Assembly (NCBI RefSeq): GCF_000381365.1
Contig: NZ_KB905468.1
Coordinates: 124,001 to 188,000, forward strand
Direction of reading: 5' to 3'
Length of the DNA stretch: 64,000 nt
DNA from: Bacteroides salyersiae WAL 10018 = DSM 18765 = JCM 12988
GTDB taxonomy: Bacteria; Bacteroidota; Bacteroidia; Bacteroidales; Bacteroidaceae
In this document: one piece after another, positions 34,842 to 43,618 of the stretch
Layout of the letters: each line of letters opens with the position of its first letter
How positions within the stretch are numbered: the first letter of the stretch is position 1
The notes under the pieces: generated by a model
Seen by the model: only the letters and a program-made list of their open reading frames with translations
Told to the model about the DNA's origin: nothing
The model's database searches: none
Translations under genes and position numbers: made by a program

Positions 34842-34872
34842 TTTGATAAGTAGAATTTTAAACTTAACTTTG
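34842..34872 (+). promoter_or_regulatory. promoter of the PCMD lipoprotein gene
   Basis: TTTG (34842-34845), 19 bp, TAACTTTG (34865-34872): consensus match, 56 bp before the ATG at 34929. Confidence 0.8.
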
Positions 34873-34928
34873 CACCACAGTTTTTTACGAATATTCCATC
34901 TTAATAAATTCATAACCAATAAAATATA

Positions 34929-36041
34929 ATGAAATTAAAAACAATAATAACGAGTATATGCATTAGTTTATGCCTCGGTTCTTGTATCCAAGACGAAGCA
35001 CCCAATGCAGAAGCAGATATTATATCATGTGTACTGCCCGATCCCAGCATTTTAAAATCAGATCCTACCATAACAAATAACAGTGTTATACTTATGGCTT
35101 ATTCGAATATAAAAGATGGTATCAAACAGATAGCGCCTTCTTTCTCTTTAACTGAAGGAGCCACTATTTATCCACCGAATGGTACGGTACGAGACTTCTC
35201 TGAACCTCAAACTTACATTGTCACCTCTCAAGACGGACTATGGCAAAAGGAGTATAAAGTATTTGTGGATACCACTAATGTAAAACCTCAATTCAGTTTT
35301 GAGCATTGGAGAATCAAAGAAGGAACCAATGGTAAAAAATGGTATGAATTTTATGAAATAACCGATGCCGGACAGGAACAACCAATATGGGCAACAGCAA
35401 ATCCCGTATATGCAATTATAGGAAGCGATGACCCTTTTACACATCCCACCGTTTCATACGATAAAGGTTATATAGGAAAAGGTGTGAAACTCGAAACTAA
35501 GACTACTGGTGCTTTTGGAGTAATGGTAGGTATGCCTATTGCCGCCGGAAATCTTTTCATAGGTTCATTCGATACACAAATAGCTATACCTAAGCCTCTG
35601 GAAGCAACTCAATTCGGTATGCCAATGGCTTTCAATCGTAAACCGATAGCATTTTCTGTATGGTATCAGTATACACCGGGAAAAGAGTTCACAGATAAAG
35701 ATCAAAATGTCATTGAAAACAAAACCGATGTTTTTGATTTATATGCCATACTTTATGAGTCAGCAGATGGTAAAAAGCTGGACGGCTCTATCAATTTCAA
35801 TGAAGATTGTATTATAGGTATTGCGCGAGTAAATGCTCCTGAGCCAAGTAAAGAATATAAAAATTTATATATTCCTTTTGACTATCGCAAAGACCCTGAT
35901 CGTGAAAAGTTATCAAAAGGGGAATATTATATGGCAGTAGTATTTTCATCGAGCCGGAACGGAGCTTACTTTGAAGGTGCCGTAGGTAGTACACTGATCA
36001 TAGATGAAGCCAAATTAATACTTGAAGGTGATAACGAATAA
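34929..36041 (+). CDS. PCMD-domain surface lipoprotein
   Basis: 370-aa lipoprotein. The signal peptide ends in the lipobox LGSC with Cys19 as lipidated residue, followed by IQDEAPNAEADI, an acidic stretch favouring surface export in Bacteroides. Residues about 25-110 form a beta-sandwich (IKDGIKQIAPSFSLTEGATIYPPNGTVRDFSEPQTYIVTSQDG), and the C-terminal 250 residues match the PCMD (putative carbohydrate metabolism) domain with FEHWRIK, KLETKTTGAFG and LFIGSFDTQ. The fold is beta-rich and the ligand is unknown. It begins a group of four same-strand envelope genes and has a good promoter. The next gene starts 12 bp after its stop. Confidence 0.85.
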   Translation: MKLKTIITSICISLCLGSCIQDEAPNAEADIISCVLPDPSILKSDPTITNNSVILMAYSNIKDGIKQIAPSFSLTEGATIYPPNGTVRDFSEPQTYIVTSQDGLWQKEYKVFVDTTNVKPQFSFEHWRIKEGTNGKKWYEFYEITDAGQEQPIWATANPVYAIIGSDDPFTHPTVSYDKGYIGKGVKLETKTTGAFGVMVGMPIAAGNLFIGSFDTQIAIPKPLEATQFGMPMAFNRKPIAFSVWYQYTPGKEFTDKDQNVIENKTDVFDLYAILYESADGKKLDGSINFNEDCIIGIARVNAPEPSKEYKNLYIPFDYRKDPDREKLSKGEYYMAVVFSSSRNGAYFEGAVGSTLIIDEAKLILEGDNE

Positions 36042-36053
36042 TACAAATATAAA

Positions 36054-36827
36054 ATGAATAAAAAGATAATTTCCTTGTTACTTCTGCTTAGTATCGGTTG
36101 CTATACAACAATAGTACAAGCACAAGAGGAAAGAAACCAGAGTATATTAAAATCGTTGACTAAAGGATTAGAATATCGATTAAAAGCCGGATTTAACATT
36201 GGAGGCACTTCTCCCCTGCCCCTACCGGCAGAAATCAGAAAAATTAACAGTTATAATCCTACAACTGCCTTTTCTATTGAAGGAGACGTCGTAAAGACAT
36301 TTAATAATAAATGGGGAATAAGTACCGGAATACGTTTAGAAACAAAAGGTATGAAAACCGATGCTACCGTAAAAAACTATCATATGAAAATGATAGCCAG
36401 TGACGGAGGGGAAATGGAAGGACAATGGACTGGTGGAGTAACTACTACCGTAAAGCAATCTTTACTGACAATTCCAGTTCTGGCTATTTATAAAGTCAGT
36501 AAACGATGGGAATTAGAGTTAGGTCCTTGGTTTTCTTATCTTACTTCCGGAGAATTCTTCGGAACTGCTTATGACGGCTATATCAGAGATGTAGATCCTA
36601 CAGGTGAGAAAGTTAATGTTCTATCCGCTACCTATGATTTCAATAATGACCTACGTTCTTTCCAGTGGGGACTACAATTAGGAGCCCAATGGAGAGCATT
36701 TTCGCATTTGAACGTAACTGGGAATGTGACATGGGGAATGATGTCTATTTTTAAAAAAGATTTCGATACTATCACATTTGATATGTATCCGATATATGCG
36801 AACTTAGGATTCGCCTATGTGTTCTAA
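36054..36827 (+). CDS. outer membrane beta-barrel protein
   Basis: 257-aa protein with signal peptide (MNKKIISLLLLLSIGCYTTIVQAQ) and a chain of amphipathic strands, for example YRLKAGFNIGG, FSIEGDVVKTFNNKWGISTGIRLETK and FQWGLQLGAQWRAF, ending in the aromatic LGFAYVF typical of outer-membrane barrels. It resembles the PorT/OMP_b-brl group. There is no enzymatic motif. It lies 12 bp after the PCMD lipoprotein gene and 25 bp before the calycin-like protein, so the three are probably one transcript. Confidence 0.8.
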   Translation: MNKKIISLLLLLSIGCYTTIVQAQEERNQSILKSLTKGLEYRLKAGFNIGGTSPLPLPAEIRKINSYNPTTAFSIEGDVVKTFNNKWGISTGIRLETKGMKTDATVKNYHMKMIASDGGEMEGQWTGGVTTTVKQSLLTIPVLAIYKVSKRWELELGPWFSYLTSGEFFGTAYDGYIRDVDPTGEKVNVLSATYDFNNDLRSFQWGLQLGAQWRAFSHLNVTGNVTWGMMSIFKKDFDTITFDMYPIYANLGFAYVF

Positions 36828-36852
36828 ACATAAACGTTTAAAAAGAATTATT

Positions 36853-37554
36853 ATGAAACAAAAATTACTTAAAGTAATGATTGCTTTTATTGCAATCGTA
36901 ATGCCTAATCTTAGTTATGCACAAAGCCAGGAAGCTGCTGGTACGTACAATGGTACATTGGGGGTAAAAGTAGGAGGAATGCCCGCAGGGGACAGTACGG
37001 AAGACATTTATATCATAGCAGAAGATGATAATCATATCAGATTAGAAATCAGAAATTTTAAGTTTTCTGTCGGGGGTTCAACCATAGAACTCGGAGATAT
37101 CATAATCCCAAGTGTAGAATTACAGAAAGACGGAAATACAATCGTCCTTCTTCCCAAAGAAGATGTTAAAGTCAATTTACCGGACCCTATCGGTGAAGTT
37201 AGTGTAGATCTAAACAGATCCACAATAGTAGATAAAGAGATATCATTGATTCTTGTTGTAGAGACGACATACCCCGCACAATTAATAGTCGACGTTACAT
37301 TTGAAGGAACCCAAACAAGTGGAAGCGGAATACAAAGCACTACTACAGAAAAACCAGTTGTGTATTACAATGCTGAAATAGATGCGCTTATCGTAGAAGG
37401 AGCAGAAAATCAAAAATATAACATTTATAACATAACCGGTGTACAAACTCTATCAGGTATCTTAAATACCAAAGAGATCAATGTAACAGCTTTACAAAGA
37501 GGTATATATCTGATCAAAATAGGAGATAACACGGTGAAATTCATAAAAAAATAA
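36853..37554 (+). CDS. calycin-like secreted protein with C-terminal sorting-like tail
   Basis: Translation from the second Met (36853) gives 233 aa with the signal peptide MKQKLLKVMIAFIAIVMPNLSYAQ; the frame open from 36817 overlaps the preceding gene. Residues about 28-160 look like the calycin-like beta-barrel domain found in Bacteroides (AAGTYNGTLGVKVGGMPAGDS and IYIIAEDDNHIRLEIRNFKFSV). The last 70 residues (YYNAEIDALIVEGAENQKYNIYNITGVQTL and LQRGIYLIKIGDNTVKFIKK) are the type A type-IX sorting domain. The role is unknown. It is co-located with a PCMD lipoprotein and a barrel protein. Confidence 0.8.
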   Translation: MKQKLLKVMIAFIAIVMPNLSYAQSQEAAGTYNGTLGVKVGGMPAGDSTEDIYIIAEDDNHIRLEIRNFKFSVGGSTIELGDIIIPSVELQKDGNTIVLLPKEDVKVNLPDPIGEVSVDLNRSTIVDKEISLILVVETTYPAQLIVDVTFEGTQTSGSGIQSTTTEKPVVYYNAEIDALIVEGAENQKYNIYNITGVQTLSGILNTKEINVTALQRGIYLIKIGDNTVKFIKK

Positions 37555-37579
37555 ATTTCACAATCATTCCCAAATCAAG

Positions 37580-37616
37580 CTCCATCACAGATTATAATTA
37601 CAATCTGTAGATGGAG
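37580..37616 (+). terminator. terminator after the calycin-like gene
   Basis: Hairpin CTCCATCACAGATT / AATCTGTAGATGGAG, followed by TTTGACTTTT. It covers the first apparent start (37611) of the next frame, which argues for the later start at 37653. Confidence 0.8.
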
Positions 37617-37652
37617 TTTGACTTTTATAATCATCCACAATTAAGAATAGAT

Positions 37653-38831
37653 ATGTCATACAAAAGCACTCTCTTCAAGGCCCTTTTCTTTACTTTGGCC
37701 ATCCTTCCTATTATTCTATCCGCCCAGTCAATATCGCTCCCACAGCTTTCTGAAAAAGCTTTTGTTTCTGTTATTACCTGTTCGGCTACTCCGGATTACG
37801 AAGGAGGTTTTGGACATAGTGCACTACGCATTCAAGATGCCACTTTAAATATAGATGTAATCTTTAATTTCGGATCATATTCAGATAAACAGTCTTTCTT
37901 CGCGTACAAAATCCTCCAAGGAACAGTTATATCATATCTGGATGGAGAACCTTTTAAGAAATTCGCCGATCGATATAAAAACGATGGAAGAGGCATTAAT
38001 GAATACTATTTAAATATCAGCAAAGAACAAAAACAAAGCCTATGGGAAGAATTAAACCGAATCCTCATTAGTGGAGATCGCTTTTACAAATTCAAAGTTC
38101 CAACAAACAATTGTAGCACACAGTTAAGAGACGTGTTATTCAAACAATGTAAATGGGATAAGGATGCTTTTCAAGTGAATAACATCAATCAGACTTATCG
38201 AGACATCGAGCAATCAGATCCATTACAAAATAGCTGGTTACATCTATTATTTAACGTTGTGATCGGTCCTAAAGCAGACGATCCAATAAGTTTATACCAA
38301 GCAGCCTTCAATCCTGGCGGTCTAATAGAGCTCTTGAAAGAAGTACGTCAGAATAATGAACCAATACTCATGGCTTCGCACAAGATTTGTTCTCCTACCG
38401 TATTCAAACAAGCACCCAATACTGCCATTACACAAAGTTTTTTTTCTCTACTGCTATTGATTGCATGCATCCTCTCTTATTTACAATTAAAAAAAGGAAA
38501 ACAATATATATGGTTTGACAGATTGTTATTTTTTCTCAGTGGAATATTCGGATGTCTCTTGATCAGCCTCATCATTACTTCAGAAATAGAATTAGTAAAC
38601 AGTAATTGCAACATTTTATGGGCATTACCTACTAATTTAATGTTGGCATTCGTCTTCAAAAGAAACAGTACTGCCAAATGGATAAAAATATGGCTAAGCC
38701 TCACTTGCTTGTCTCTCCTTGCATTTCCCATAAGTGTTGTTATTAGTGGTCAAATTATCCCTATCGAGATATATCTATTCGCAGCTACGATCTTTATCAG
38801 AATATTATCTGATTTAAAAACATATATTTAA
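37653..38831 (+). CDS. DUF4105 (Lnb N-terminal) membrane protein
   Basis: With the start at 37653 the protein has 392 aa and a signal peptide (MSYKSTLFKALFFTLAILPIILSAQ). The periplasmic DUF4105 domain (about residues 30-190) includes VITCSATPDYEGGFGHSALRIQDA and FNFGSY, plus the paired NNCSTQLRDVLF. The domain is related to the N-terminal domain of lacto-N-biosidase chaperone-like proteins and to papain-like NlpC folds. The last third contains about five membrane helices (TQSFFSLLLLIACILSYLQL and LLFFLSGIFGCLLISLII among them). The function is unknown. The open frame extends to 37611, but those codons overlap the preceding terminator. Confidence 0.82.
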   Translation: MSYKSTLFKALFFTLAILPIILSAQSISLPQLSEKAFVSVITCSATPDYEGGFGHSALRIQDATLNIDVIFNFGSYSDKQSFFAYKILQGTVISYLDGEPFKKFADRYKNDGRGINEYYLNISKEQKQSLWEELNRILISGDRFYKFKVPTNNCSTQLRDVLFKQCKWDKDAFQVNNINQTYRDIEQSDPLQNSWLHLLFNVVIGPKADDPISLYQAAFNPGGLIELLKEVRQNNEPILMASHKICSPTVFKQAPNTAITQSFFSLLLLIACILSYLQLKKGKQYIWFDRLLFFLSGIFGCLLISLIITSEIELVNSNCNILWALPTNLMLAFVFKRNSTAKWIKIWLSLTCLSLLAFPISVVISGQIIPIEIYLFAATIFIRILSDLKTYI

Positions 38832-38867
38832 TATTACCAATAACTTTCATATCAGTTCTGCAGTAAT

Positions 38868-38960
38868 GAAACTATTAGTTGCAATACGATGAAACTAATG
38901 GTTCCGTATAGTAGAAACGAATAGTTTCATCCATATGGAACGAATGGTTTCAATACATTA
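38868..38960. repeat. array B: four 23-bp dyad units
   Basis: GAAACTATTAGTTGC, GAAACTAATGGTTCC, GAAACGAATAGTTTC and GGAACGAATGGTTTC start at 38868, 38891, 38914 and 38937, exactly 23 bp apart, with eight variable bases between them. Each 15-mer is an imperfect palindrome. The array lies between converging genes. Confidence 0.9.
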
Positions 38961-38973
38961 CAACAAAAAATAT

Positions 38974-39006
38974 CCCTCAAGTGCAAAAATGAAATGCACT
39001 TGAGGG
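38974..39006. terminator. bidirectional terminator
   Basis: Perfect 12-bp stem CCCTCAAGTGCA / TGCACTTGAGGG with a 9-base loop, T tract on the plus side and A tract on the other. It serves the DUF4105 gene and the convergent FN3 protein gene. Confidence 0.9.
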
Positions 39007-39048
39007 AATTTTTCTTTTATAATATAGATTCTAAATCAGTTTTCTACT

Positions 39049-42000
39049 TTATTTTTTAATAAATTTAGTTTTACCTGATTCTGTTTCAATAAAATACATA
39101 CCCGTCTTAAGACTACTAACATCTACTTTATTAATTAAAAGAGTTCCTTCATCAATAGCTTTACCGGATATATCATAAATTACATATTCGCTATTCTCGG
39201 TTACTCCATCAATATAAAGAGATTCAACTGCCGGATTCGGATAAACGGAAATCGCATTGTTTGCCGTCATATTTCCAATACCTACAGCTTTTAGAGTAGT
39301 CACTTCTATTGCTTCGGAAGCTAACGAAAGTTTATCATTATAAACTGCCTTGACCGTATACGTATAAGCAGTATTCGATTTCAGACCTTCAACTTTATAA
39401 CTTGTTACTATTCCAACCTCTAAATCATTATATCCTTCTACGATAGCATCGTCTTCTTTCACTGTGAGCAAGTAGTTGGTAGGCTCCATAGAAGCAGGAG
39501 TTTCCCAATTAGCTACAAAAGTTGTAATATTTATTTCTGTTGCAGCCAATGCTTTTACAGCAGGCACCAAAGTGGTAACTTCAACTCTATTAGATTCTTT
39601 CGAAACCTGTTCACCATAAACAGCTTTTACTGTATAAGTATAAGCCGTATTTACTTTCAAGTTTTCTACTTTATAAGTTACTACAGTTCCAACTTCCAAG
39701 TCATTGTATCCTTCTACTGCGGCATCACCTTCTTTCACTGTAAGAAGATATTGGGTTGGTTCCATAGAATCAGGAGCTGTCCAGTTAGCAACAAATGCAT
39801 TCTCTTCGATTTCAGTTGCATCCAATGCTTTCACTGCAGGTACCAATGTAGTAACAGTTATCTCATTAGAAACCTTAGATATAAGTTCACCGTAAACAGC
39901 TTTCACAGTATAAGTATAAGCCGTATTTACTTTCAAGCCTTCTACCTTATAGCTTGTTACAGCAGCAACATTTAAATCTTTATATCCCTCTACGACTTCA
40001 TCCCCCTCTTTCACCGTCAAAAGATAGTTTGTCGGTTCCATAGAAACGGGAACTTCCCAATTAGCAACAAAGGCATTTTCCTCAATATCTGTTGCGGCTA
40101 ATGCTTTCGTTGTAGCGACTAAAGTTCTCACTTCAATCGGTTCGGAAGCTTTCGCTACATTCTTACCATAAACGGCTTTTACGGTATATGTATAAACTGT
40201 ATTCTTTTTAAGACCTTCTACCTTACAATTTAGAACAGTTCCAACCTCTTTCTCCACATAAGCTTCTACCACAGCATCCCCTTCTTTCACTGTCAGTAAA
40301 TAGTTAGTAGGTTGTATTGAAACAGGAGCTTCCCAATTAGCAACAAATGCATTTTCTTCAATGTCCGTAGCAACCGCTCCTTTTATAACAGGAACAGTAA
40401 CCACCTCAATAGCTTGTGAAGCACCTGATGTTACCTTATCATAAACAGCCTTCACTACATAAGTATAAGTGGTATTTTCCGTCAAACCTTCTACATTGTA
40501 GCTTGTCACATTTCCTACTTCTTTATCATTGTATTCCCCAACAATAATATCGCCCTGCTTAACAGTTAACAAATATTTTGTCGGTTCTACGGAAGGTACT
40601 TCCCAGTTAGCAACAAATGCACTTCCTTCAATATCAGTAGCAGCTGCCACATTCACTGCAGGTACTCCGGTAGCAACACAAAACTCTTCAGATACCATCG
40701 GATAGTTGGTAGTAACCACACGAACTTTATAATTGCCAGCCATCAAATCCTCTTCTATATCAGCAATAAGTTGCCCGCTCTTATCTGTTACAATTTCAGT
40801 CAGAACTTTCGGATTTGCAAAGCTTCCTGTTGCATCAGACAATTCCAATGAAACGACATTAGCCTTCTTATCTATATTGGAAGGAGACATTGTACCCACC
40901 AAAGTATAATCAACAGTTATCTTTTCTCCCGGTTGATAAACACTCTTCGTTAATTTCAAGACCGGTTTATAGATAAGCAACATATCATCAATCAATACCT
41001 GATCTCCATCTGTTCCTTTACCCGGAGTTGAATTTGTGGCAAATGTAACCAACATATAATCAGCAGAAGTCGGTCTTTCAAACTTATCTACTTTCAATGA
41101 GTCTTTCCAATATTGACTATTATTCATCTTCTCATAGAAAGCATCAAAATTTTTCAATTCATAATCAAAAGGAATAGAAAGACGTTGCCAGCCACCACTT
41201 GGAGACACAGCCGGATAATTCATCTCCGCTTTTGCCACAGCGTGCAAAGAATCTAATGTTGCAGACGGATCAGCATAATTATACGCATCGTGTATCGTAG
41301 CTGCCACACGAGCCGTCCATGCAGTACTGCCGCTATAAGAGAAATTCACCCATACAGTTAACGAATCTGGGCGAGCACCATTCAATGGTTGATTAAACTC
41401 CGGTTCCTCCATTATAGTTCTGTTATGATTGGCCTGATCAGTTGCTACCATACTACCGGAATTGATTTTACCGCAAGTCAAATTACCATTAGCAGGAACT
41501 CCGAATACGGCTTTCGTCCAAATACGAACGCTCTGACTGCCATTACTTCCCGGACGCACAATCTCAGATTTCTCCATATGCACATTCTTCGTAAATCCAG
41601 CCAAACTACCACCACCACTCATAAATGAGTTCCATCCTACAGGTTCGGCTTCATCCCCTTCTTTTTCCCAAGCTTCAAAAGTACTATTTGTTAACTGAGT
41701 TCCATAATCTACTCCAGTAGTTACCGCAACCGGCAAAGAAGTAGTTATAGCATCACCTTCCTGATTGTAAGCGACAACAACAAGAGTATAAGTTACAGAA
41801 ATATCCAATCCTCTAAACAAGTATTCACAATCAGTTGTTTCCACACTGCTAACCAGACCCGACTTACCGGTAATGGTAGCGCCATAATGATCAGCACCTT
41901 CAACAACTTCCCAAGCAACCAAAACTTCCCGTCCATCTACCGAAACCACTTTTGCAGACACTTCACCCGTAGTCACAACTATTTCATTTGAAGCCAAAGA

Positions 42001-43389
42001 AGTTGTTTCACCTTTTACAGATTGTACAGTATAAGTATAAGTCGTATTTTGTCTCAACCCTTCTACAATAACAGAAGTAACATCTCCTACAGCAAGTGCA
42101 TTGTAAGCATCCAAGACAACACCTTCTTTTTTCACTGTGATCTTATAACCGGTCGCTCCATCCACCTTGTTCCATTTTGCAACGAACGAAGCACCTTTTA
42201 TATCTTCAGCCGGGAAAGCTACAATACTACTGGAAGAGAATGCTTCAACTGAATATGTAACATTCACGTCGCTGGCAGGCATTACAAAAGTAGAATAATT
42301 CACTAATTTTGTACCAGTTACAGCCAAATCTTTAATAAGATAACCGTCCTCCACTGTAGATGTCAAAGTCACAGTTTCGCCTGCAGAAGCGTACTCCGGA
42401 CCATTCACAACTCCATATTCCTGTTTTTCCGGATAACTTATTTTGTAAACAGCAGAAATATTTTCTCCAGCAAATACTGGCATACTCTCACCTTGTCCCC
42501 AAGTTCCTGCATTGCCATCAGCTGCATTCAGTAAATAAGCCACTTCACCAGAAGCAAAGCTTGCAACCGCTTTTGCCTGCACTTGCTCTTGAATTCCTTG
42601 TTCCTGATTTGAATTTACTGCTCCCAAATAAATTTCATTTTCCAAATAATAACAATTGGAAATCGTTCCATTAGATTTTCCCGCAATATTTCCATAAATG
42701 GTATCATTGGAAGCAGGAAGAGTAGGTTCATTATTTATCACATAGCTATTGACAACCGTACCCGATTCGATAACACCGACAAGTCCGCCTACCAAACCAT
42801 TTTGCTTAGCCAAATTATCAGCTCCTTTATCAAACGGAAGATGCACAGTCCCCGAAAATCCGCAATTAGATATTACACCACTCCCTTTTAAGATAGAAGC
42901 AATACCTCCTACAGAAGGGCAGCTGGTACCCGATTTTTCATTAGCAAAAGTACTTCCGGTTATTACGATATTTTTAACAGTACCTCCATCGATCGTATGA
43001 AATAACCCCCAAGCCTTAGCCTGGCTTTCATCTTTATACGACATAGCAGTAATGGTATGTCCCATACCATCAAATGTACCTTTAAAGCCTGCTGCACCGA
43101 GAGACACCCATCCATATTTCGACATGTCAAGGTCTGCTGCTAATTTCACTGTTTTACCTTCGAATGCATCAGTTGCACTTGCTACCGCAAAAGCCCCCAT
43201 TTCTGCCGGAGTAGAAATCGTATATTCTGAAGCAGTAGCATCATACCATCCTGTGTCATAAGCATACTTATTTCCATAGTCCTTACCGCCATCTATCCAG
43301 TTTGTCAAGTCTTTATTCCCGGCATAAATGCTCTGGAATGCACAAAGAAAGACAGAAACAACAACAAAAAGTAATCTTCTTTTATTCAT
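39049..43389 (-). CDS. giant FN3-repeat secreted protein with GLUG repeats and sorting-like tail
   Basis: 1446-aa exported protein (signal MNKRRLLFVVVSVFLCAFQSIYA). Residues about 60-300 contain GLUG-type repeats (FKGTFDGMGHTITAMSY and LVGGLVGVIESGTVVNSYV). Two FN3 modules follow, then a PCMD/CBM-like stretch (about 570-850: TNSTFEAWEKEGDE..., VLIDDMLLIYKP). About five near-identical 92-residue FN3 modules follow, each starting like ALAATDIEENAFVANWEAP and containing NTAYTYTVKAVYG. The C-terminal 75 residues are a type A sorting-like domain (SVYPNPAVESLYIDGV, LKTGMYFIETESGKTKFIKK). No catalytic motif is seen, so adhesion or glycan display is likely. The gene is single and divergent from an AraC-type regulator gene. 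Confidence 0.85.
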   Translation of the reverse strand: MNKRRLLFVVVSVFLCAFQSIYAGNKDLTNWIDGGKDYGNKYAYDTGWYDATASEYTISTPAEMGAFAVASATDAFEGKTVKLAADLDMSKYGWVSLGAAGFKGTFDGMGHTITAMSYKDESQAKAWGLFHTIDGGTVKNIVITGSTFANEKSGTSCPSVGGIASILKGSGVISNCGFSGTVHLPFDKGADNLAKQNGLVGGLVGVIESGTVVNSYVINNEPTLPASNDTIYGNIAGKSNGTISNCYYLENEIYLGAVNSNQEQGIQEQVQAKAVASFASGEVAYLLNAADGNAGTWGQGESMPVFAGENISAVYKISYPEKQEYGVVNGPEYASAGETVTLTSTVEDGYLIKDLAVTGTKLVNYSTFVMPASDVNVTYSVEAFSSSSIVAFPAEDIKGASFVAKWNKVDGATGYKITVKKEGVVLDAYNALAVGDVTSVIVEGLRQNTTYTYTVQSVKGETTSLASNEIVVTTGEVSAKVVSVDGREVLVAWEVVEGADHYGATITGKSGLVSSVETTDCEYLFRGLDISVTYTLVVVAYNQEGDAITTSLPVAVTTGVDYGTQLTNSTFEAWEKEGDEAEPVGWNSFMSGGGSLAGFTKNVHMEKSEIVRPGSNGSQSVRIWTKAVFGVPANGNLTCGKINSGSMVATDQANHNRTIMEEPEFNQPLNGARPDSLTVWVNFSYSGSTAWTARVAATIHDAYNYADPSATLDSLHAVAKAEMNYPAVSPSGGWQRLSIPFDYELKNFDAFYEKMNNSQYWKDSLKVDKFERPTSADYMLVTFATNSTPGKGTDGDQVLIDDMLLIYKPVLKLTKSVYQPGEKITVDYTLVGTMSPSNIDKKANVVSLELSDATGSFANPKVLTEIVTDKSGQLIADIEEDLMAGNYKVRVVTTNYPMVSEEFCVATGVPAVNVAAATDIEGSAFVANWEVPSVEPTKYLLTVKQGDIIVGEYNDKEVGNVTSYNVEGLTENTTYTYVVKAVYDKVTSGASQAIEVVTVPVIKGAVATDIEENAFVANWEAPVSIQPTNYLLTVKEGDAVVEAYVEKEVGTVLNCKVEGLKKNTVYTYTVKAVYGKNVAKASEPIEVRTLVATTKALAATDIEENAFVANWEVPVSMEPTNYLLTVKEGDEVVEGYKDLNVAAVTSYKVEGLKVNTAYTYTVKAVYGELISKVSNEITVTTLVPAVKALDATEIEENAFVANWTAPDSMEPTQYLLTVKEGDAAVEGYNDLEVGTVVTYKVENLKVNTAYTYTVKAVYGEQVSKESNRVEVTTLVPAVKALAATEINITTFVANWETPASMEPTNYLLTVKEDDAIVEGYNDLEVGIVTSYKVEGLKSNTAYTYTVKAVYNDKLSLASEAIEVTTLKAVGIGNMTANNAISVYPNPAVESLYIDGVTENSEYVIYDISGKAIDEGTLLINKVDVSSLKTGMYFIETESGKTKFIKK
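39300..40690 (-). repeat. 276-bp tandem repeats inside the FN3 gene
   Basis: The plus-strand motif GTTGCA/GTTGCGG/GTAGCA at the module boundary recurs at 39539, 39815, 40091 and 40367 (period 276) and then at 40637 (270). Neighbouring copies are very similar at the DNA level, so recombination could change the number of modules. Confidence 0.85.
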
Positions 43390-43588
43390 ATTCTTTCATT
43401 ATTGATTAAAAACGCTGCAAAGTAACAACAGTTTCCATTTTTAAACAAGGTCTATTTCTACTAATTTATATCCTATTACTAAAGTATCCCTTCTTTTTTA
43501 AACTATAAATCATTAGTATATGGAAATATATCTTTCTTCTTTTATGTTCTATAACTCAAGTAATGTAGTCTATTTATAAAAATATACC

Positions 43589-43596
43589 TATATTTG
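43589..43596 (+). promoter_or_regulatory. -7 box TATATTTG of the AraC-type gene
   Basis: TATATTTG lies 22 bp before the ATG at 43619. The 229-bp gap to the divergent FN3 gene holds nothing else that I recognise. Confidence 0.55.
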
Positions 43597-43618
43597 TGCA
43601 TCAATAAACCAAAAGATT

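Larger units (their letters stand above)
34434..34928. other. 495-bp AT-rich intergenic region
   Basis: Divergent promoter region between the CyuA-like gene and the PCMD lipoprotein gene. It holds a TACATTTG box at 34456-34463 (minus) and TTTG-N19-TAACTTTG at 34842-34872 (plus). The remaining roughly 370 bp are very AT-rich without ORFs or inverted repeats that I could recognise. Confidence 0.7.

Noticed and set aside
37611..37652. Longer N-terminus of the DUF4105 protein
   Set aside because: These codons overlap the terminator stem and would put a polar stretch before a clear signal peptide.
38868..38960. CRISPR array
   Set aside because: Repeats are 15 bp and spacers 8 bp, there are only four units, and no cas genes are present.
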